This document shows, one piece after another, positions 57,068 to 64,000 of a stretch of 64,000 nucleotides of DNA. How positions within the stretch are numbered: position 1 is the stretch's first letter; each line of letters opens with the position of its first letter. Source of the stretch: Leptasterias polaris (taxonomy: Eukaryota; Echinodermata; Asteroidea; Forcipulatida; Asteriidae). The stretch covers positions 2,480,001 through 2,544,000 of the forward strand of contig JAZGTN010000037.1 of assembly GCA_037783415.1 (NCBI GenBank). The letters are read 5' to 3'. A model generated the notes under the pieces. It did not search any database and was not told the origin of the DNA. It worked only from the letters and a program-made list of their open reading frames with translations. A program made the translations under genes and the position numbers.

Positions 57068-57152
57068 TGCACTTGCTACATGGGTGGAATTCGAACCCAC
57101 AACATCCGCATTCTAGAGTAGACGTCTTAACCATGGTTTCATGGATGCTACC
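57068..57152 (-). mobile_element. tRNA-like sequence (SINE head or tRNA pseudogene)
   Basis: On the minus strand, a box A-like ATGGTTAAGACGTC and a box B GGTTCGAATTCC with a partly pairing GTAGCA..TGTAGC end. The anticodon arm is not convincing, so a functional tRNA is unlikely. Confidence 0.5.
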
Positions 57153-57649
57153 TGGCCCTAAAAAAACAACATCAAAAACCCTTTGGACAATAATTTAAAA
57201 CATAATTATGTAAACGTTGCACAAATTCGGATGTGAAATTGAATTAATAACAGATTGCTATAGGTATTTTTATTTTTAGAGAAATTTGTATAAATACAAT
57301 TTTGAATATAGAAAAATGTAGTCTTCATTCTTGATGTGTTCTTGTTTTCGATACATGGGAGACCTGCAAAGTCTGTTTTATGGTTTGTCAGAGGAAAGCG
57401 TCAAAATCCTTTAAGTTACAAACAAAGCTGTAATTAGTCAAACAGCAAACAATTTTCGTTTGATTTGCAAGTTTAAAGTTAACCATCAGAAAAAACTTAT
57501 AACTTAGGTGTCAGATATTTTTCTCTGTGGGCGTGTGAGTTACAAGGATTTTAAAGTTGTGGTTTAGAAATGCTTTTACATATGCTATATTCAGTGAAAG
57601 CTTGGTTCAAACTATTGTAAATTTTGTTTCCTCTTTTTATATTTTCAAG

Positions 57650-57708
57650 ATGAACTGCAGTCTGGATTCCATAAATTGGTTCGTCCCACGGCTTGGAAAC
57701 TCTTACTG
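57650..57708 (+). CDS. TBC1D22-like exon b (start of TBC domain)
   Basis: A 59-nt exon, ATTTTCAAG acceptor, CTG|GTAAGC donor, entered in phase 1. It reads DELQSGFHKLVRPTAWKLL. Relatives read DELRxxSWxGVPxxVRPxTWxLL, so four residues including the conserved Trp of the first TBC motif are missing while frame is kept. Confidence 0.7.
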
Positions 57709-57739
57709 GTAAGCTTCATCTGACCACATCAGAGAATCA

Positions 57740-57935
57740 TAGTTGTCGGCGTGTTGGGCCAAGTAATCCAGTTCACATGGAACCAAGCTCTGGTGTTGTC
57801 AGCAGCAGAGTGTGGGTACGAATCCCAGTCATGACACTTGTGCCCTTGTGCAATGCACTTAACCGTAATTGCTTCGTAAAATTTGGGAAGGTAGTGCATT
57901 CTGCTCTACCAGCCAGGCTCTGAGTGGATGATACT
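57740..57935 (+). mobile_element. SINE with CACTTGTG..GCAAxxCACTTAACC body
   Basis: tRNA-like box B GGGTACGAATCCC and a conserved CACTTGTGCCCTTGTGCAA..CACTTAACCGTAATTGCTTCG body. A weaker copy is at 21757. Confidence 0.6.
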
Positions 57936-58268
57936 CATGCCTGGACTGTGAAGAGGGTAAACCAAGTTTTAGCCTCAAAAGTGTGCCACGTTTCTCTGCT
58001 GACAGTTCATTTGGGTCGACAGCCGATTAATTGTGATTGTAGTAGTGGCCAGATGTATTGGTTTAAATTTCGATACCCAACTTTATCATCTTTTTCAAGT
58101 AAAAGCAAGTTAGCAAATGAGCAGCATTGAGGTTGTTTTTGCCAATGGACTCAAACACTCTAGTTTCTACATTTTTAACTAAAAACTCTGAAATAAAAGG
58201 ACAAAGTTTGTGAAATAAACCATTCAGACCAAAATAAAATTGAATGTTAAACGCGTTTTCTTGGACAG

Positions 58269-58398
58269 GGTTACCTGCCAGCCAACACAGACAGACGGCA
58301 GCTGATCGTTAGAGCAGAAACGGGAGGAGTATTTTGGCTTTGTTGACCAGTACTATGGCACAATGACAGATTCTCTACACAAAGACATGTTTAGACAG
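58269..58398 (+). CDS. TBC1D22-like exon c (1-nt insertion)
   Basis: A 130-nt exon with a TTGGACAG acceptor and a AGACAG|GTTGGT donor. It reads GYLPANTDRRQLI, then, only after skipping one base near 58308, LEQKREEYFGFVDQYYGTM and KDMFRQ, collinear with TBC1D22B. Without the skip a stop follows within about 12 codons. Confidence 0.8.
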
Positions 58399-59538
58399 GT
58401 TGGTTCTTTATCCATAATCATTTGTATTAGAACTTTCATATTTTCCTTTCTCACTCTAGTTCGGATTTTTTTTGCTGCAATTAAGATATCTCATGTCCCC
58501 TTTTGGGCAATATCAATTTAATCTACGATCTTTTAGGCCTGTAATTTGTCCGTTTTTCCTAAGATCTCTCTCTTCCTTTCTTTTCTTTGGTCACTTGGTT
58601 GCTGGACGCCATTTTCAGTACATGTAGCACAACCCAATGTACAAAGATTCGTCTTGCTCCCTGTGTGTGCACATGCGCCTTGGGGATTGAAAATGGCTTC
58701 CAATCGCAAGTTGTCAAAATTGTCTTTATATACAGCTCTGCCCTCTTCCATGAAAGATGGATTTTCTTAAAAGCTCATCATCAAGTGAAAAGAGACGTCA
58801 TTCTTTCATGTCTAAGTTTCTTGTTTGATATTAGACCTAAAACAAAAATTGTTATGTTGCCGGATCCCAACCAACCCTAAAAAGGCTTACCCTGGATATT
58901 TGTATTTTTGTTGAGGGAAGAATTTTAATAAATGAAGTCTATAGAAATCATTTATAAATACGTTTGAAACCATTACTGACCGTTTTTCTTCATTTGAATG
59001 GTGATAGTGTTCATGGGACTTTAGGGTGCACAATGCTTTGCACAACATGCAGAGTGCCGAAGATCGTCTCTGTCCTTACTTTAGTACATGTTTAGTCTAG
59101 TTAAACCAGTCTGCAACAAGTGTTTAGATGACGGGAAAGATTTCCCCACATTTAGGCCATTTAAACACTGAGAGTTTAATATTGCTGGCATATCCTGTCC
59201 TATACCTAGACTATAAAAAAAACACCCCTAAACCTACATGTACCTACCTACCCTATTTGTTATGGCCCGTTACGCCAACATAATTATTTTGTTTAGGCCT
59301 TAATGGTGATGTAGTGAGTCTATAAATCTTCTTAAGAAAAGAAGAAAGTGACTCATCTAAAACTGCAACATTTCTTCAACTTCAGCACAAACAAAACATT
59401 GATACTCAGAAAAGGGATAAATGAATCTTAATTTTTTTTAGCAACGCCTGCATCTGATAATCCCCTCGATGTCATGAATGAATTTTCAGTTTCTTTTTGT
59501 TTGCACATGATGTCATTTGTTTACGCATTTGTTTACAG

Positions 59539-59604
59539 ATTCACATAGATATCCCAAGGACTAATCCCCTCGTGCCCTTGTTCCAGCAACCCAAAGTTCA
59601 AGAG
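59539..59604 (+). CDS. TBC1D22-like exon d (arginine finger)
   Basis: A 66-nt exon in phase 0. It reads IHIDIPRTNPLVPLFQQPK; IxxDxxR carries the catalytic Arg finger of TBC RabGAPs. Nearly identical to vertebrate TBC1D22B. Confidence 0.9.
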
Positions 59605-60242
59605 GTGAGGCAAGCTAGAGAACGTTCATGATCTGCTTTTATTTACCTTCCGGGGATGACTGGGAAGAAGGGGGAGTGTTCCAAGGCACAAATAAAAGTT
59701 TTTATTGAAGAGGAAGGGAAATGACAAATTCATTTTTGTGATGTACTAATTTTTCAATAGATAGAGTCCATATGTGAGTAAGGAAAACATTACAAGTTTC
59801 TAACCTTACAGTAAAATGGTGTAAATTGCCATTGCATTCGATATCCTTCCAGTTGAACATTTATCAACATCAAGAACATCTGATGGTTACATTTTTATAC
59901 AAGGGTGTTTTGGTTCATAACTGACTTTTTCAGAGCAAAATTTGAAGCATTTCGTCATTGGATTTCCTTCAGCAACTAATGGATGTTTACATTCCAAGGA
60001 GAAATCTTTTTGTGAGTCAAAATGTCACATACACTGTACAATGCTGTTTTGATAACGTGTTATTGAAAGTCAGGAATGAACCAAAACATCCCCATAGACA
60101 TGAGATCCTTTGTTTTCATGCCTTTATCGAGTCAGGGTGTCACTGTGGCAAAGATATTTTCAAATGAAAACAATAACTCAAGAAGCTCCAAAAAGGTTGA
60201 CAAATAATCTCCTCCCCCCCCCCCCCCCTACCTTACTTACAG

Positions 60243-60357
60243 ATTTTTGAGCGGATATTGTACATCTGGGCTATCCGGCATCCGGCAAGCGGCTACGTAC
60301 AAGGCATCAACGATCTTGTCACTCCATTTTTTGTAGTATTCCTTACCGAGCACACAG
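60243..60357 (+). CDS. TBC1D22-like exon e (glutamine finger)
   Basis: A 115-nt exon, phase 0 in, phase 1 out. It reads IFERILYIWAIRHPASGYVQ, then GINDLVTPFFVVFL. YVQG supplies the catalytic Gln finger. Intact. Confidence 0.92.
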
Positions 60358-60936
60358 GTAGGGTATTGTGGTGGTCATGAGTGTGGATGAAGTATCCCAT
60401 GCGACATGACACTTAACATTACATATTGTTAATTGATCTTGGGGTCCGATCTTGCAATGCCGTTTTGCAAAAAGTATCGCTGAAAGAAACGGTTTTCTTA
60501 GCAAAAATTTGCTGAAAACCAACCCTTACCTCACTCACTGACGTGTGTAAATACCGGCAATCGTGGACCCTCCTTTGTTCAACTCTTTGTGATAGCAACC
60601 GTGGACCACAATGCTTTCCTTTGTGATAGCAACCGTGGACCTATTGTCCCTTATAGGTCCACGGTTTGAATGTGGATACCTACTCAGACACAATAGTAGC
60701 AATTTGAGGCACACACATGCTGATGTAGAGAGTAGAGTCATAACCCGAAGTGCTTCAATGAGAGTGGTAAACTGGAGAAGCCATCACTGAGTTGGCTTAA
60801 AGTGAAATATACATAGAGCTACTCTTGAGTGGGGATAAGGTTCTCACACATGTGCAATATTTGCAACCCCTCACAAGACCCAAATAGCATGCTCACTTTC
60901 CATGATGTAAAAGTAGAATACACAAATGTACCTCAA

Positions 60937-61047
60937 AATTGTGTGGTTTTCTTTTTACTTTGTGAACTAACACAGTTTTGCCGAACCAAATCTTTGGCAA
61001 AATGGCGGACCGTGTTAGTTAACAAAGTAAAAGGAAAACCACCCAAT
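60937..61047. mobile_element. Inverted-repeat MITE in a TBC1D22 intron
   Basis: AATTGTGTGGTTTTC..ACTTTGTGAACTAACAC at the left pairs with the reverse complement of GTGTTAGTTAACAAAGT..GAAAACCACCCAATT at the right. The arms are about 37 bp with a few mismatches. Confidence 0.7.
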
Positions 61048-61286
61048 TGGAGGAATATTTGTGTGAATCATTATATTCCATTTTTGAAACGTCTTTCCAA
61101 CCATATTCATTTCATAACAAACACTTCTTTAGCCCAAAGCGCCCAATTTAAAGGCAAGCAGTTGCGGAAGTTGCTCACATTTTGCAATAACTGAGGGCAT
61201 TTTGGTACCTGCAGCTGCAATCCAAAGGGTTAGTACATAATGTTTTAGTTATTGTTTCTGAAGTGTGCTTATGACCTTTCCTGCAG

Positions 61287-61478
61287 CTGCAAATGTAGAC
61301 GTAACTGAAGATCTAGACATCACAGCTCTATCGACGGACAAGCTGAGGGAGGTTGAGTCGGACACGTTCTGGTGCATGAGTAAGCTACTGGACGGAATCC
61401 AAGACAACTATACCTTTGCACAGCCAGGAATACAGGCCAAAATCAACTCACTCAAAGAACTTGTACAAAGAGTTAACG
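61287..61478 (+). CDS. TBC1D22-like exon f
   Basis: A 192-nt exon with a TTTCCTGCAG acceptor and an AACG|GTAAGA donor. It reads NVDVTEDLDITALSTDKL, DTFWCMSKLLDGIQDNYTF and PGIQAKINSLKELVQRVN. Highly conserved TBC core; intact. Confidence 0.92.
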
Positions 61479-61559
61479 GTAAGAGATGTCCCGATCCCTC
61501 TAATACCCCCCTACCCCCAAACAAAAATAAAGATAAATAAATAAATTGTTCTACTGTCA

Positions 61560-62406
61560 TTAATCCTTTGCTTTTTGTTCATTTTAAAATACCACAAGGA
61601 GTATTGTTTATCTCTGTGGTAAAAACTTCTGTACGTATATGTAGTATCTATAAATCTTCATGTACAAACTCAACTATCAAGTGGAACATTTATACTTTTG
61701 TCTGTTTTTAGGAATGATTATACAATGTCTTTTTGTTCTTTTTATGGCATCTCTTCATGTCTATTATTTTACACAACCCCCAGTGGAGTAGTTATACTGT
61801 GTGCTTTTTTAAAAATGTACTATGCCTTTTTTATTTTGTATTATCTCTTTTATGAACATTTCTATGGGCACCAATTGGAATGTTGTATATTTTTCTCTGT
61901 TTTATATGCCTTTTGTTGTATTTGTAGCATTTCTTCATGTACTTTTACAAAGCCACCAAGTGAAGTATTTGTGTTTTATATGCCTTACTTCATTTTGTAG
62001 TATCTCTTCATTAACATTTACACAAACATGGACAGGAATATTTTATATTTGTCTCAGTTGTATATGCCTTTTGTTTTTGTAGCATCTCTTCATGTAAATC
62101 AACACAACCACAAAGTGAAATGTTTATACTGCTCTGTTTTATAATGTACCATGTCTTTTGTTGTTTTTGTAGCATCTCTTCATGTACATTTACAAACCCA
62201 CTTTGAATTAGTGAAGTATTTATGTGTTTTGTAGTATCTCTTCATTAACATTTACACAAACATGAAAAGAAATATTTTATATTTGTCTCTGTTTTATATG
62301 CCTTTTGTTTTTGTAGCGTCTCTTCATTAACATTTACACAAACATGAAAAGGAAAAGTTTATATTTCTCTAATTTATAATTGACTGTGTCTTTTGTTGTT
62401 TTGTAG
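61560..62406 (+). repeat. Tandem array of intron-end/exon-start copies
   Basis: About ten degenerate copies, 75-105 bp each, of the junction between this intron and exon g: a T-rich tract with CTTTTGTTGTTTTTGTAG, then C(A/G)TCTCTTCATGTACATTTACACAACCAC and AAGTGGAGTATTTG-like text. Acceptor-like TAG sites occur at about 61926, 61999, 62082, 62171, 62232 and 62315 before the true one at 62405-62406. Confidence 0.85.
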
Positions 62407-62534
62407 CGTCTCTTCATGTACATTTACACAACCACCAAGTGGAGTATTTGCAGTTTGCCTTCCGGTGGATGAACAATCTACTGATGAGAGAGCTACCATT
62501 AAAGGGAACGATAAGACTCTGGGATACCTACATG
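62407..62534 (+). CDS. TBC1D22-like exon g
   Basis: A 128-nt exon entered in phase 1. It reads SLHVHLHNHQVEYLQFAFRW, MNNLLMRELPLKGTIRLWDT and YM, then GTAAGC. It matches TBC1D22 (EYLQFAFRWMNNLLMREL). The remaining C-terminal exons (SEPxGFSHFH.. onward) are not in the last 1.5 kb, so the gene runs off the window. Confidence 0.92.
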
Positions 62535-62861
62535 GTAAGCATCAAAACTGGCTAAGCACCAAATGGATGCCCTTATCAGATACCAAGAAGAGGCTAAGGG
62601 CCATGAAACCCGAGGCAATTTACAGGCAACCAGTTACAAGCAATCTCCAAGAACAACAGGCATTCTCAAATCAATTTGCAAATAATTTTCTTGGGTATTG
62701 TAAGACATCGTTATGAAAACAACTTCTGTGTGACCAGAGTGTTCCTTCTTGCATGCAGTGCAATTGGTTGCCTCCAAGTTGCCTGTAAAGATTGCCCTGT
62801 GTGACATGGTCCTAATGTTTATAAAAAGGAACCAGACTATTCCAGCCTTGTTTTTGTCAGG

Positions 62862-62983
62862 CTGCGTCTGAATCAAGCGACTTTGGCTACGGCTTGGCCA
62901 TTGTCTGCAGCGACTATGTTGAAGAGTAGGACTTTTGAGCAATCCGGTCATAGCCGCAGCCAAAGCCGTTCATTCAGATGTGG
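62862..62983. mobile_element. Inverted-repeat MITE near the right end
   Basis: GGCTGCGTCTGAAT..CTTTGGCTACGGC at the left pairs with GCCGCAGCCAAAG..ATTCAGATGTGGCC at the right. The arms are about 40 bp with mismatches. Confidence 0.65.
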
Positions 62984-63079
62984 CCATACATTGATGTGAT
63001 TGGAACAAAACCAAATTGTCTTCATCACATTTCAGGTCTATTTTATTTGTATATTATAATGTCCTTTTAGTGTACAGGC

Positions 63080-63420
63080 CAGTGTGGTAGTACTCGTACT
63101 TGCTACATGTACGTGCACTTGAGTACTACTTGAGCATTATTTTTATGATCCTCGTACTGGTACTAGGCTAACAAATTACTCATACTCAAAGTTCATCACC
63201 ATTGTCTCTTTGTTACTATTCTGTATGTTGTGAGCCTTGGCCTATTTGTATATACTTTTTGTTTTGCTACGTCGTTTCTGTTTTGGTTTTATTGTTCCTT
63301 TTAATGCCTTGTATTGTAATTGTTGTTCTTGTATTGTTGAGGTTGAATAAATAATAACAATAATAACAATGATACTCGGCTGAAAAAGTACCTGTACTCG
63401 ACGTCATGTACTCAACACTT
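63080..63420. mobile_element. Possible CAGTG-family element with GTACTCG core
   Basis: Begins CAGTGTGGTAGTACTCG and ends GTACTCAACACTT. The inside is rich in GTACTCG/AGTACTTG words plus an AATAATAAC microsatellite. No target duplication found; offered as a degenerate relative of the CAGTGTTGT elements. Confidence 0.4.
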
Positions 63421-63529
63421 AAATGAAAATGCACCTTTCATTTCCACTTTCCTATACGTGCATTAATACAAGGAATGGAGGAATAAAGCTCTGGAAAAAT
63501 TAAAAGTAAAGTTGAAGTTGTCTTTGATG

Positions 63530-63860
63530 TTTTCATGTTTAAAAGATCATCATCATCGGCGGTCACTCGCCAACAGACTCCTATGGACTCTGGAGTGGTT
63601 GAAAAGTCCATCCTTGAACCGCACCTTCGGTCGCATTCAAAGCCAGAAAGTCCCGGGTTAACTGGTTGTCAATGGGGCTTGGTACTTTCTTCCTCTTTTT
63701 GGAGGGTCCCCTTGCAATTTTCTTCCTCCATGAAGGTCGCTGCACTGCAAGAGTCTGTCAGTTGTTAATATTGATGTTACATTTCTTAAGTGTGGCTTTC
63801 AAGGTATCCTTGAAATGTTTCCTCTGACTTCCTCTTGACTGAACGCCTTCTCGGAGCTTA
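63530..63860 (-). pseudogene. LINE reverse-transcriptase ORF end (RTE/endonuclease-RT type)
   Basis: The minus strand reads GQRKHFKDTLKATLKKCNIN, then after a stop QTLAVQRPSWRKKIARGPSK.. This is the typical last segment of RTE-like and related LINE ORFs (RYKDTLKxxLKxCxI..W..LAxDRxxWR). A stop and further decay show a dead copy. Confidence 0.6.
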
Positions 63861-64000
63861 CCAAAACAAGCACATACATGTATTAACAATTAGAAATTAG
63901 TTTAATAGATGTTAATTTTGCATCGAGGATAATGAATATAATTTGGTTTTTTTTACCCTTACACTGATGTGTGTTAAGCACTGTATACTAAGTACTTGCC

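Noticed and set aside
57068..57152. Functional tRNA gene on the minus strand
   Set aside because: Box A and B are present, but the anticodon arm and acceptor stem do not pair well; more likely a SINE head or pseudogene.

Overview
The window is eukaryotic, AT-rich and packed with repeats and introns. Spliced NACHT-LRR receptor genes, GT/AG introns, hAT-type miniature elements, tRNA-derived SINEs, LINE and DIRS remnants, and a leucine-tRNA-primed LTR element together suggest a marine invertebrate deuterostome with an expanded NLR family. An echinoderm is my best guess; this is inference, since nothing here fixes the species.

Layout. (1) Positions 1-20640 and 23838-40375 are two copies of one segmental duplication. 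Each begins with a 56-bp minisatellite and carries a minus-strand gene. Its exons, joined by hand across GT/AG borders, encode a serine-rich N-terminal piece, a complete ubiquitin-like (UBL) fold ending in Gly-Gly split over two exons, a Ser/Pro/Gln linker, a short conserved exon, and one large NACHT-LRR exon. Copy 2 (37939 to 27383) is open and in frame across all six visible exons. Copy 1 (18101 to 1737) carries an out-of-frame linker, a damaged acceptor and a 2-nt LRR frameshift. Copy 1 is also interrupted by a 6.5-kb block of repeats (8329-14820) that copy 2 lacks. (2) 40560-41365 is a decayed DIRS-like retroelement. (3) 42343-48226 is a very young LTR retroelement with apparently identical 1119-bp LTRs, a CTAT target duplication and a tRNA-Leu primer site. 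Its single ORF is gag-protease fused to two C2H2 zinc fingers where reverse transcriptase should start; no RT, RNase H or integrase is present. The element is saturated with a TGAGGTT/AACCTCA motif that folds into hairpins. (4) 48814-50955 is an intact Mutator-like transposase ORF on the minus strand. Two copies of a miniature element (41861-42339, 51863-52334) lie on either side of this LTR/MULE block. (5) 54306-54772 is an isolated exon of a rabenosyn-5-like gene (minus). 56109-62534 holds seven exons of a TBC1D22-like Rab GTPase-activating protein gene (plus), with frame lesions in two exons and an intron that repeats its own 3' splice site about ten times.

The two functional themes are innate-immune receptor duplication and decay (UBL-NLR), and endosomal/Golgi Rab regulation (rabenosyn, TBC1D22). 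Mobile DNA fills most of the remaining space. Exon joins are hand-made from splice signals and reading phase; no alignment or RNA evidence was available.
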